In this document: positions 18,435 to 26,799 of the stretch, one piece after another
How positions within the stretch are numbered: position 1 is the first letter of the stretch
Layout of the letters: every line of letters begins with the position of its first letter
The notes under the pieces: model-generated
Told to the model about the DNA's origin: nothing
Seen by the model: the letters and a program-made list of their open reading frames with translations, nothing else
Databases searched by the model: none
NCBI GenBank assembly: GCA_049791095.1
Contig: JBAQZP010000123.1
Coordinates: 124,001 to 188,000, forward strand
DNA length: 64,000 bases
Origin: Phormidesmis sp049791095
Lineage (GTDB): Bacteria > Cyanobacteriota > Cyanobacteriia > Phormidesmidales > Phormidesmidaceae
Reading direction: 5' to 3'
Position numbers and translations under genes: made by a program

Positions 18435-20318
18435 ATGGAGTCTCGCGCTTATCAGCGACTCATACCCGTTTCTCGATCGGATTTTATGAACACTGATTCT
18501 AGCGTGGCAGATTCCTCTTTAGAGAAAGGGTATGAGAGCGGAAATGCTGCGAATAGCCGATCAGCCGATCGCCAATCGCGGCTAGCGATGACTAGGCAGG
18601 AGCAGCCGAAGACCATACCTCAAGATTCACTGAATACGAAAACCCTCAAGCAAATCTTTCAGTTGTCACCCATTGGCATGACCATTTTGGACTTGGGTGG
18701 ACGCTTTTTGAGCGCTAATCAAAGCTTTTGTGATGCTGTCGGCTATGCCGAGCACGATCTCGTGGCGCTGTCGTTTACGGACTTGACCCATCCAGAAGAT
18801 GTGCCTTTGCTGCGATCGCTAGGCGAGCAGCTACTCTTGGGCCAAAGGCAGCATTTCCAAATCGAAACGCGGCACTGGAGCAAAGACAAAAAGCCTTTAC
18901 AAGTCGGCCTGACCGTGACTATGGTGCGCGACAGTCAGCAGCGGCCTATCTGCTTTTTGCTTCAGGTGATTAACCTAACTGAGCAGCGGTGGATGGAAGA
19001 GCAGCTACATCATCGTGATTTTTACGACGGACTGACTGGACTGGCTAATCGAGCTTTGTTTGTCGATCGTCTGGAACAGGCCGTGATCCGCCTGGAGCGC
19101 AATGCCAGCGAGCAATGTGCCGTGCTCTTTTTAGACCTCGATCGGTTCAAGGTGATTAACGACAGCCTCGGCCATACAATTGGCGATCAGTTGCTGTCGG
19201 CCCTGGCCGGACGGCTGGCAGCTTGCATTCGGCGCTGCGATACGCTGGCGCGATTGGGCGGCGATGAGTTTGCGATTTTGCTAGAAGAAATTGATGGGTT
19301 AGAGGATGCACTGGCGGTGTGCGATCGCGTACACGACACCCTCAAAATGCCCTTCAAGCTAGATAAATACGAAGTATATGCCAACATTAGCGTTGGGGTG
19401 GTCTGCAGCAGCGTCGGCTACGAAAAGTCGAGCGATCTGTTACGTAACGCGGACACAGCACTATATAGCGCTAAAGCTCAGGGCGGTAGCTGCCATACGG
19501 TATTTGACCAAACCATGCACCAGCGGGCAGTTGCCCTATGGCAAATGGCCACCCAAGCACAGTTTGCTGTCGAACGAAAAGAACTAAAGCTGCGCTATCA
19601 GCCCATCATTGATATCGTCACCGGTCAGGTGGTGGGTGTAGAAGCCCTCATCCGCTGGCACCATCCCCAGCACGGTGCCATCTCTCCTGGCGAGTTTATC
19701 CCAGTGATGGAAGAGACTGGCGTCATCACGATGATTGGCCGATGGGTACTAAAAACGGCCTGCCAGCAAGTTTGTCAGTGGCGGCAACAGCAGCCCGCAG
19801 CCACCCGCTCACTCAAAATCAACGTCAACCTCTCTGCCCGCCAGCTTGCTCAAGACGACCTGGTGCAGCAAGTCGCCAGCACCTTACAAGAAAGCTGTCT
19901 GTCGCCCGAAGATCTCAGGCTAGAGATTACGGAAACGGCAATTATGCACAACGCCGAAGAAGCAGTGCAGGTATTAGCACAGCTCAGAGCCCTCAAAGTA
20001 GGGTTGTGCATTGATGACTTTGGGATTGGCTATTCCTCGCTGAGTCGATTACAGCAGTTGCCCATCGACATTCTCAAAATCGATCGCTCCTTTGTCCAAA
20101 ACATTGGCGCAAAGGGCGAGAACACAGAAATTGTACGAACGATTATAGACCTGGCAACCAGCCTGAATATGGGTATTGTTGCTGAAGGTGTCGAGACCAA
20201 AGAGCAGCTAGAAGGCTTGCGTTCACTAGGCTGCAAACATATTCAGGGCTTTTACTTCGCCAGGCCAATGACGCCCGCAGCTACCCTGCGCTTTATCCAG
20301 AAAGCCAACTACGCTTAA
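18435..20318 (+). CDS. PAS-GGDEF-EAL cyclic-di-GMP signalling protein
   Basis: 627 residues, without membrane segments. After a polar N-terminal stretch, a PAS domain (about 75-190, LKQIFQLSPIGMTILDLGG) is followed by a GGDEF domain with the intact active site ARLGGDEFAILLEE (diguanylate cyclase). An EAL domain with VEALIRWHHPQHG and IDDFGIGYSSLSRLQQLPID follows (c-di-GMP phosphodiesterase). Both catalytic signatures are complete, so the protein could make and degrade c-di-GMP, with the PAS domain deciding the balance. Start ATG 18435; ATG at 18486 is also possible. It stands alone, flanked by a terminator at its 3' side. Confidence 0.93.
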   Translation: MESRAYQRLIPVSRSDFMNTDSSVADSSLEKGYESGNAANSRSADRQSRLAMTRQEQPKTIPQDSLNTKTLKQIFQLSPIGMTILDLGGRFLSANQSFCDAVGYAEHDLVALSFTDLTHPEDVPLLRSLGEQLLLGQRQHFQIETRHWSKDKKPLQVGLTVTMVRDSQQRPICFLLQVINLTEQRWMEEQLHHRDFYDGLTGLANRALFVDRLEQAVIRLERNASEQCAVLFLDLDRFKVINDSLGHTIGDQLLSALAGRLAACIRRCDTLARLGGDEFAILLEEIDGLEDALAVCDRVHDTLKMPFKLDKYEVYANISVGVVCSSVGYEKSSDLLRNADTALYSAKAQGGSCHTVFDQTMHQRAVALWQMATQAQFAVERKELKLRYQPIIDIVTGQVVGVEALIRWHHPQHGAISPGEFIPVMEETGVITMIGRWVLKTACQQVCQWRQQQPAATRSLKINVNLSARQLAQDDLVQQVASTLQESCLSPEDLRLEITETAIMHNAEEAVQVLAQLRALKVGLCIDDFGIGYSSLSRLQQLPIDILKIDRSFVQNIGAKGENTEIVRTIIDLATSLNMGIVAEGVETKEQLEGLRSLGCKHIQGFYFARPMTPAATLRFIQKANYA

Positions 20319-20349
20319 CCCCTCAATATTCGCTATTTGAAACCATAGA

Positions 20350-20383
20350 AAAAGCGCCAAAAACAAGAGTCTTTGACGCTTTT
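20350..20383. terminator. Bidirectional stem-loop terminator
   Basis: AAAAGCG (20350-20356) pairs with CGCTTTT (20377-20383), with further A/T pairing inside. It lies between the convergent GGDEF-EAL gene and the small membrane peptide gene and has A/T tracts on both sides, so it can serve both. Confidence 0.6.
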
Positions 20384-20404
20384 GTTGGGAGATTTGAGGT
20401 CAGT

Positions 20405-20584
20405 CTAAGACACAGACACGGGCTCGCGATAGGAAGCTTCTGCACTATTGACAGCAGCAGCTTTAACAGCAACGGTGGAGGTGGGCTGCCGGGGCGTACT
20501 GGGCTGATTGTCGAAGCCTGCCTGGGCACCGAGGGCGAATGCGAGTAGCCAGCCAACAATCAATAGCGCGAGAACAAATGCCAT
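20405..20584 (-). CDS. Small 59-residue single-pass membrane protein
   Basis: A short gene starting with ATG at 20584 and ending TAG at 20405. Its ribosome-binding sequence AAGGA is about 10 bases upstream. The product starts MAFVLALLIVGWLLAFALGA, a strongly hydrophobic segment that can be a signal anchor, followed by a polar tail rich in Ala, Thr, Val and Pro and ending YREPVSVS. A terminator follows directly (20350-20383). Good start signal, clear topology and own terminator make this likely a real small gene. I know no family for it. Confidence 0.6.
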   Translation of the reverse strand: MAFVLALLIVGWLLAFALGAQAGFDNQPSTPRQPTSTVAVKAAAVNSAEASYREPVSVS

Positions 20585-20690
20585 GGGTTGAGATTCCTTA
20601 CTTTTGTTACGAGTCGTTTGGGTAACTGTTAACTAATGTAACGAAATCAGTAGACAAATGTCAACGAAAAAGTCAATGAGCATAAATACT

Positions 20691-21335
20691 TTAATTAATG
20701 GAATCCATTGACAGTGGCGATCCAGGATGACGTACAGCAGGCGGTAGGCTAAGCTGTCTGAGGGCTTCGAGGCTGTCGATGGCATAGTCAGCGTCAGCTT
20801 TCCAAGGGAAATTGCCATCGGGATCGAGATAGACGGCAGCGACTTTGGCATTGCGCCCCGCTAGTAAATCGAACTGATGGTCGCCTGTCATGACGGCATC
20901 GGTGGGCGTTGCCGCCCAAGCCGCTAGCAGTTTCAAAATTCCATCAGGCCGAGGTTTGGGCGCACAGCAGCTACGGCCCAGGATATTGTCAGGCTCAAAG
21001 AAATCGGCAAGTCCACAGGCGGCGAGGGTTTCATGGGCGATGTCTTTGGTATTGCGGGTGAGAATGCCCACTCGTTTCCCCCCAGATTTCAAGGCCCTTA
21101 GCAGCTCATGGGCACCGGGCTGAGGGGTGGCTTTGCGGGCGATGTCTAGCTCTATTTCGGCTAGCAGCCGGTTGCATTTTGCCGCTTTCTGGGGCGGTAG
21201 GCGATCTAGCGCTTCGAGAATGGGTTCGTTTTCGGGGAGGCCCAGGGTTCGGCTGATGGCGGGGAAGTCGTGGAGGCTTTCGGTGAGGGTGCCGTCCATG
21301 TCAAAGATCCAGCAGGCGCGGGTGTGAAGAGGCAT
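20691..21335 (-). CDS. HAD-superfamily hydrolase, phosphoglycolate-phosphatase-like
   Basis: 214 residues from ATG at 21335; the frame is open to a GTG at 21386, but that lies 4 bp from the divergent dapL start and is unlikely. The HAD motifs are complete: CWIFDMDGTLTES (nucleophile and acid Asp), ILTRNTK (motif II), a lysine in CAPKPRPDGI (motif III) and MTGDHQFDLLAGRNA (motif IV). A helical cap sits between motifs I and II. Members remove phosphate from small metabolites such as phosphoglycolate; the substrate is not predictable. Divergent with dapL, so they share a short control region. Confidence 0.88.
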   Translation of the reverse strand: MPLHTRACWIFDMDGTLTESLHDFPAISRTLGLPENEPILEALDRLPPQKAAKCNRLLAEIELDIARKATPQPGAHELLRALKSGGKRVGILTRNTKDIAHETLAACGLADFFEPDNILGRSCCAPKPRPDGILKLLAAWAATPTDAVMTGDHQFDLLAGRNAKVAAVYLDPDGNFPWKADADYAIDSLEALRQLSLPPAVRHPGSPLSMDSIN

Positions 21336-21390
21336 TAGAAGACCTGATAATATTTGTACTGGTTTACTTTCACCGACGACGCACACAACT

Positions 21391-22635
21391 ATGACTACGA
21401 TTAACGACCATTATCTTAAGCTCAAGGCGGGTTACCTGTTTCCTGAAATTGGTCGCCGGGTGAAGGCTTATACAGAGGCAAATCCAGACGCGCCGGTAAT
21501 TAAGCTGGGCATTGGGGATGTGACGGAGCCACTGCCGGAAGCTTGTCGAACGGCGATGATTCAGGCGGTGGAAGAGATGGGCGATCGCGCCTCCTTTAGA
21601 GGGTATGGCCCCGAGCAGGGATACTTGTGGCTGCGCGAAAAAATTGCCCAGCAAGATTTTCAGGCGCGAGGCTGCGACATTGACGCCTCTGAAATTTTCA
21701 TTTCCGATGGTTCTAAGTGCGACTGCGGCAACATTTTGGACATTTTTGGCGATGATAACAGCATCGCCGTCACCGATCCGGTCTATCCCGTCTATGTCGA
21801 TACTAATGTGATGGCAGGTCACACCGGAGAAGCCGATGAAAGCGGCAAGTACACCGGGATCACTTACCTGCCAATTAGCGCAGACAATGACTTTGTCGCT
21901 GAAATTCCTGCCGACAAAGTTGATTTAATTTACTTGTGCTCGCCCAACAATCCTACGGGGGCAACGATGACAAAATCCCAGCTCAAAGCCTGGGTTGACT
22001 ACGCTCTGGCTAACGGCTCGATTATTCTGTTCGATGCTGCGTATGAGTCCTTCATCACCGATGACTCGATTCCTCATTCCGTTTATGAAATTGAAGGCGC
22101 GCGTGATTGTGCGATTGAGTTTCGATCTTTCTCGAAAAATGCGGGCTTTACAGGCACACGCTGCGCCCTGACAGTGGTGCCTAAGTCATTAAAAGGAAAG
22201 GCCAAAGATGGCTCTGACGTGGAGCTATGGAGTCTGTGGAACCGTCGCCAATCGACAAAATTTAATGGGGTCTCTTATGTCGTGCAGCGGGCGGCTGAAG
22301 CAGTATATTCTGACGCAGGGCAAAAGCAGGCGAAGGAACTGGTGAGCTTTTATCTGGAGAATGCGCGGATTATTCGCGAGCAGCTAACGGCAGCGGGCAT
22401 TCAGGTATATGGCGGGGTGAATGCGCCCTATGTATGGGTGAAAACGCCGGATGGTCTGACAAGCTGGGACTTTTTCGATAAGCTGCTGAAAACTTGCAAC
22501 ATTGTAGGCACGCCGGGCTCGGGCTTTGGCTCGGCAGGGGAAGGATATTTCAGAATCTCGGCTTTTAACAGCCGTGAGAATGTGGAAGAAGCGATGAAGC
22601 GTATCAGTGAAAAGTTCACGGTGGCTACTGTTTGA
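21391..22635 (+). CDS. dapL: LL-diaminopimelate aminotransferase
   Basis: DapL converts tetrahydrodipicolinate directly to LL-diaminopimelate using glutamate, the one-step route to lysine and peptidoglycan in plants, cyanobacteria and chlamydiae. The 414-residue protein begins MTTINDHYLKLKAGYLFPEI and shows GIGDVTEPLP, ISDGSKCDCGNI, DPVYPVYVDTN, CSPNNPTGA and the PLP-lysine region FRSFSKNAGFTGTRC. All are typical of DapL rather than generic class I aminotransferases. Length is as expected (about 410). Divergent from the HAD phosphatase. Confidence 0.96.
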   Translation: MTTINDHYLKLKAGYLFPEIGRRVKAYTEANPDAPVIKLGIGDVTEPLPEACRTAMIQAVEEMGDRASFRGYGPEQGYLWLREKIAQQDFQARGCDIDASEIFISDGSKCDCGNILDIFGDDNSIAVTDPVYPVYVDTNVMAGHTGEADESGKYTGITYLPISADNDFVAEIPADKVDLIYLCSPNNPTGATMTKSQLKAWVDYALANGSIILFDAAYESFITDDSIPHSVYEIEGARDCAIEFRSFSKNAGFTGTRCALTVVPKSLKGKAKDGSDVELWSLWNRRQSTKFNGVSYVVQRAAEAVYSDAGQKQAKELVSFYLENARIIREQLTAAGIQVYGGVNAPYVWVKTPDGLTSWDFFDKLLKTCNIVGTPGSGFGSAGEGYFRISAFNSRENVEEAMKRISEKFTVATV

Positions 22636-22780
22636 GATTCGAGAAGGTGGAGAGATGTGATAGCTAGGCAAAAAAGATATTCGGTCTCTATAAAATCGAC
22701 CTAGCCGGTTCCAAACGTAATAGAATCGTAACCGGATAGGCTTTTTGATTGAGTTCTGACTGAGTATTTACACCCCGGCT

Positions 22781-23488
22781 ATGACCCACTCCACCCTCGA
22801 CGATAAGACAATTGTTCGTGAGTATTTTAATGCGACGGGCTTTGATCGCTGGAAGCGAATCTATGGCGATGGTGAAGTCAATAAAGTGCAGGTTAATATT
22901 CGCGCGGGTCACCAAAAGACCATTGACAACGTGCTGGAATGGTTTGCTCAGGAGGGCGATCTGTCGGGGGTAAGCGTGTGTGATGCGGGCTGTGGGGTCG
23001 GTAGCCTAGCAATTCCGCTGGCAAAAATGGGTGCGAAGGTCTACGCCAGCGACATTTCTGAAAAAATGGCGGGTGAAGCCCAAGCAAGAGCGGCGGCTGA
23101 GCTAGAGGGTCTGAGCGCAGCGCAGATGCCTGAGTTTAAGGCGTTGGATTTGGAGAAGATTGAGGGCAAGTATCATACGGTGGTTTGCCTGGATGTGCTG
23201 ATTCACTATCCGCAGGAAAAGGCGGATGACATGATTAAGCATTTGAGTTCGCTGGCGACGAACCGGGTGATTTTGAGCTTTGCGCCGAAGACTTGCTTCT
23301 ATGCCACGTTGAAGAAGGTGGGCGATTTTTTTCCTGGCCCTAGTAAGGCAACGCGGGCGTACTTGCACAGAGAGTCGGATGTAGTGCGATCGCTAGAGGC
23401 GAATGGCTGGGAAATTGGGCGCAGATCGCTCAACAAAGCGCCGTTTTACTTTTCTCGACTGCTAGAAGCGACTCGCCCTGAATCTTAG
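22781..23488 (+). CDS. chlM: Magnesium-protoporphyrin IX methyltransferase
   Basis: ChlM methylates the C13 propionate of Mg-protoporphyrin IX with S-adenosylmethionine, the step after Mg chelatase in chlorophyll synthesis. The 235-residue protein begins with the family pattern VREYFNATGFDRWKRIYG, then the SAM site CDAGCGVGSLAIPL and the acidic strand VYASDISEKMAG. The C-terminal block REGDV-like HRESDVVRSLEANGWEIGRR also fits. Complete and of normal length. It stands as a single gene; its presence identifies the organism as a chlorophyll maker. Confidence 0.96.
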   Translation: MTHSTLDDKTIVREYFNATGFDRWKRIYGDGEVNKVQVNIRAGHQKTIDNVLEWFAQEGDLSGVSVCDAGCGVGSLAIPLAKMGAKVYASDISEKMAGEAQARAAAELEGLSAAQMPEFKALDLEKIEGKYHTVVCLDVLIHYPQEKADDMIKHLSSLATNRVILSFAPKTCFYATLKKVGDFFPGPSKATRAYLHRESDVVRSLEANGWEIGRRSLNKAPFYFSRLLEATRPES

Positions 23489-23702
23489 ACCGAAATATCT
23501 TCTGGACTGTAGTTGTATCAACAAAAGCTGAAATATTGGGAATATTTAGTCTGCGCGTTCACGCTGTGTGACGCGATGTATGGCTTTTATGACTTTGCTA
23601 ATTAACTTTTAGAACTTTATAGAACCTTGCGTATTTACACTTATATCACTGTAGGTGTTGAAGGCAAGTTCACGTTCGACGGTCAATATTTCAGAGGGTA
23701 TT

Positions 23703-24140
23703 ATGACTTCTTCAAAGCGCACAAAGCGCGTCTTGGGCCTCGGACTTTCGACATTGGGCCTGATGCTGGGATTTTTATGTTTGGGCAGAGCAGCGGAAAC
23801 TGCGCTAGATCAAGACCCGACTCGTTTGGGTAAACGAGAGACAATTACCGCTGGGCTGCTGCTGGGCATTCCTTGTACGGTGGGAGCATCGTTGCTGTTG
23901 GTCAATTTGGAGCGCGATCGCAGGCAAACTCGCTCCGACCGCCTCCAGGCCCTTTTTTACAAAGCGCTAAAGGCAAATGACGGTAAAATTAATGCGATTC
24001 AGTTCGCCATGCTGGGCCAGATTTCGTTAAATGAGGCTCAGCGCTGCCTGGATGCCTGGGCAGGCCCGATGAATGCGGACTTTCATATCGACGATGCGGG
24101 GGTGGTGCTGTACTGCTTTCACCTATCCGAAATGTCATAA
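23703..24140 (+). CDS. Hypothetical two-TM cyanobacterial protein
   Basis: 145 residues from ATG at 23703, chosen over an upstream start at 23655 because AGAGGG precedes it at ribosome-binding distance. The sequence has two hydrophobic segments, about residues 12-32 (LGLGLSTLGLMLGFLCLG) and 47-67 (TAGLLLGIPCTVGASLLLV). A cytoplasmic region of about 75 residues follows (FYKALKANDGKINAIQFAML...), which looks like a small helical or winged-helix fold. I do not recognise a named family. Co-oriented with the DUF423 gene 33 bp downstream. Confidence 0.7.
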   Translation: MTSSKRTKRVLGLGLSTLGLMLGFLCLGRAAETALDQDPTRLGKRETITAGLLLGIPCTVGASLLLVNLERDRRQTRSDRLQALFYKALKANDGKINAIQFAMLGQISLNEAQRCLDAWAGPMNADFHIDDAGVVLYCFHLSEMS

Positions 24141-24173
24141 TTTGGTTGTAATCTTTACAGGCAATCAGTGACT

Positions 24174-24548
24174 ATGGCCCGTTTATTTTTCGCGATCGCC
24201 TCCCTCCTCGGTGCCCTCTCTGTCGCTGGCGGTGCCTTTGGTGCCCATGCCCTCAAAGGCCAGCTCAGTGAAACCGCCCTCAACAGCTTTGAAACCGGCA
24301 TTCGCTATCAGATGTATCACACCCTAGCGTTACTCGTGGTGGCGCTATTGATCAAGCAGACGGCGGGTGTCTCATTACTAAGCGCGGCGGGCTGGTGCTT
24401 CATCGCTGGTGTTGTGTTGTTCTCGGGCAGTCTTTACGGCTTGAGCCTGGCAGGCATAAAGGCGCTAGGGCCAGTGACCCCTTTAGGCGGCGTGGCTTTT
24501 ATCGCCGGTTGGATTTGTCTGGCAGTGGGCAGTGCAAAGGCATTTTAG
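24174..24548 (+). CDS. DUF423 (YgdD-type) small membrane protein
   Basis: 124 residues (126 if GTG at 24168 is used). The N-terminus MARLFFAIASLLGALSVAGG and the following GAFGAHALK, then FETGIRYQMYHTLAL, are the hallmark of the DUF423/YgdD family of inner-membrane proteins with four TM helices. Function is not established in the family. It ends 69 bp upstream of egtC on the same strand; that gap contains a short AAAAAGG/CTTTTT palindrome, so co-transcription with the ergothioneine genes is uncertain. Confidence 0.9.
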   Translation: MARLFFAIASLLGALSVAGGAFGAHALKGQLSETALNSFETGIRYQMYHTLALLVVALLIKQTAGVSLLSAAGWCFIAGVVLFSGSLYGLSLAGIKALGPVTPLGGVAFIAGWICLAVGSAKAF

Positions 24549-24617
24549 GGCCTCAAACTTTTCGGCAAAGGCCGCTTTGGATGCGGCAGAATAAAAAGGC
24601 TTTTTATTACAAGCCAT

Positions 24618-25406
24618 ATGTGTCGAATTTTGGGCTACTTAGGCCCGCAGATATCCTTAGATCGGCTTGTGTTGGAGCCAGCCCATTCTTTGCTGGTACA
24701 AAGCTACAAACCTAGAGAGCTAAACTCTGCTGTGCTAAATGGGGATGGGTTTGGCCTTGGCTGGCATGGTGAGAGCAGCCCTCCTTTTGTCTATCGCAAT
24801 ATTTTGCCGCTGTGGAACGACCGCAATCTGGCAGATTTATGTCGCTATATTCAAGCGAAAAGCTTTGTCGTTAATCTGCGCAGTGCCACCAACAAAATGC
24901 CGTTAGATTTGAGCAACTGTCAGCCATTTACGCATAAACAGATGCTGTTTGTACATAACGGCCTGATTGAAAATTTCTTTGAGTCGCTGTATCGCCCCAT
25001 TCGTGAAAAGCTTTGCGATGTGGCCTATCGCAAGATTCAGGGGCTGACTGACTCTGAGCATATTTTTGCGCTGTTGGTGCATCATTTGGAAATGGAGCCG
25101 GGTTTGGATTTGGCTGAGGCGCTGAAGCGAACCATGGGCGAAATTGCCGAAATGGCAGAACAGAAGGGCGTCCGGGTAGCCGCAAATGTTATCTTGACGA
25201 GCGGCGATCGCATGGTGGCTCTGCGCTACGATAACCAGCAAAAAGCACCTTCCTTCTATCTATTAAAGAACTCGTCACGCTTTCCAAACTCAGTGATTTT
25301 AACCTCCGAAGCGCCCTTTGAAGGCGACTGGCAGACCTACAGCCAAGGCGAACTAATTAGCATTGATAAAGACTTAACGCTCAAAAGCTACGCTACGATT
25401 GCCTAA
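24618..25406 (+). CDS. egtC: EgtC-like class II glutamine amidotransferase (ergothioneine pathway)
   Basis: 262 residues starting MCRILGYLG, with the N-terminal nucleophile Cys2 expected of class II amidotransferases. Further blocks are LNGDGFGLGWHG, VVNLRSATNK and FVHNGLIENF. In the mycobacterial pathway EgtC removes the gamma-glutamyl group from gamma-glutamyl-hercynylcysteine sulfoxide. The position directly before egtB and egtD supports this role over a generic amidotransferase. If the local EgtB uses cysteine directly, EgtC would be dispensable, so its presence suggests the gamma-glutamylcysteine route. No egtA is in the window. Start is ATG 24618. Confidence 0.88.
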   Translation: MCRILGYLGPQISLDRLVLEPAHSLLVQSYKPRELNSAVLNGDGFGLGWHGESSPPFVYRNILPLWNDRNLADLCRYIQAKSFVVNLRSATNKMPLDLSNCQPFTHKQMLFVHNGLIENFFESLYRPIREKLCDVAYRKIQGLTDSEHIFALLVHHLEMEPGLDLAEALKRTMGEIAEMAEQKGVRVAANVILTSGDRMVALRYDNQQKAPSFYLLKNSSRFPNSVILTSEAPFEGDWQTYSQGELISIDKDLTLKSYATIA

Positions 25407-25457
25407 GTTTTCTACCCGCTTTTCTACCTGTTTCGGCCAATTACACCTTATATTTCA

Positions 25458-26771
25458 TTGCGTTCTCCTGCTTCTGTTCAAGCATCTTCTGTTCAGGCGT
25501 TGCTTTCGACCATTCAAGATTGCCGTGCTCATACGCTGAGCTTGATTAAGGGCATTCAGCCAGAAGTCTTTCGCACCGTTTTTCGCACGCAGTCACATCC
25601 CGATTTTAGCCCGGTAGGATGGCATTTGGGCCATATTGCCTATACCGAGTCGCTTTGGATTGCAGAACATTTGGGCGGGGGGCCCTGCCCGTTTCCGCAA
25701 TATGAACAACTGTTTGCAGCAGACGGATTGCCGAAGGCTCAAAGGCAAAATTTGCCAGTACTGGCGGAGGTTTTAGCTTATTTGGCGGAGGTGCGATCGC
25801 ACACAAAAACCTACCTCCAAGCAGCAAACCTGAGAGACAATATCCGGCTCTGGCACTGGCTAATTCAGCATGAGAGTCAGCACGCCGAGACGATTTCGAT
25901 GGTGTTGGCAATGCATCGGCACCCACCCCGCCCGCCGGGCACCCCTCCCAAGAGGGGATTTTTGTGGGCTGAGAGGAGGGAGGCGATCGCCCAGAGCCGA
26001 CATCAGATTAGGCCGACATCTCATATAAATGCTTTGACAGAGATGGTTTTTGTTGAAGCTGGCGAGTTTTATCAGGGTAGCGATGCGCCTGATGCGATTG
26101 ATAATGAGCGCTCAGTTCATCCGGTTTCGCTAGAGAGTTACTGGGTTGACCGTGCGCCGGTTACTTGCGGGCAGTATCGCCGGTTTATAGCAGCAGGCGG
26201 CTATGAACAGCGGCAGTGGTGGTCGCAGGCAGGGTGGCAGTGGCAGCAGTGGGCAAAGGTGACTCAGCCGCTGTATTGGACAGATGATTGGGCTTTTGAG
26301 CATCACCCGGTTTGCGGGGTGAGCTGGTATGAAGCGGATGCCTATGCAAGGTCGGTGGGAAAGCGGCTGCCGAGCGAATTGGAGTGGGCCAAGGCAGCGG
26401 GATGGAATGCGATTAGCCAAAAAATGCAGCGCTATCCGTGGGGAGATGCGTTGAATGAGGCCGCCTGCAACTACGGCCATCAGGTCGGCTCAACAACGCC
26501 TGTCAAGGCTGATGCTCAATCGATGAGTCCTTACGGCTGCATAGATATGATCGGCAATGTGTGGGAGTGGACAGATACCTGGTTCGGCCCTTATCCTGGC
26601 TTTCGGGCGTTTCCGTATGAGGGCTATTCGCAGGTCTATTTTGATCAAGCTCATCGCGTGTTGAGAGGCGGCAGTTGGGCGACACCGCCATGGGCTTTGC
26701 GCAATAGCTTTCGCAATTGGTACCATCCGCACAGGCGAGAAGTTTTTGCCGGATTTCGCTGCGCTAGATAG
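25458..26771 (+). CDS. egtB: EgtB, ergothioneine sulfoxide synthase
   Basis: 437 residues, a non-heme iron oxygenase that couples hercynine to a thiol. The N-terminal DinB-like domain carries iron-ligand patterns WHLGHIAYTE and QHESQHAETI. The C-terminal formylglycine-generating-enzyme-like domain shows NVWEWTDTWFGPYPGF and ends RVLRGGSWATPP...FAGFRCAR. The only plausible start is TTG at 25458: no in-frame ATG exists before the first conserved block, and no clear ribosome-binding site is present. A low translation rate or coupling to egtC, 51 bp upstream, is possible. A Pro/Arg-rich linker near residues 155-175 separates the domains. Confidence 0.93.
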   Translation: MRSPASVQASSVQALLSTIQDCRAHTLSLIKGIQPEVFRTVFRTQSHPDFSPVGWHLGHIAYTESLWIAEHLGGGPCPFPQYEQLFAADGLPKAQRQNLPVLAEVLAYLAEVRSHTKTYLQAANLRDNIRLWHWLIQHESQHAETISMVLAMHRHPPRPPGTPPKRGFLWAERREAIAQSRHQIRPTSHINALTEMVFVEAGEFYQGSDAPDAIDNERSVHPVSLESYWVDRAPVTCGQYRRFIAAGGYEQRQWWSQAGWQWQQWAKVTQPLYWTDDWAFEHHPVCGVSWYEADAYARSVGKRLPSELEWAKAAGWNAISQKMQRYPWGDALNEAACNYGHQVGSTTPVKADAQSMSPYGCIDMIGNVWEWTDTWFGPYPGFRAFPYEGYSQVYFDQAHRVLRGGSWATPPWALRNSFRNWYHPHRREVFAGFRCAR

Positions 26772-26799
26772 ATATGATGATTGAAACTAGGAGACAATT

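Noticed and set aside
20323..20559. 78-residue minus-strand frame
   Set aside because: Different frame of the same DNA that encodes the 59-residue membrane protein; no start signal, and it runs through the terminator.
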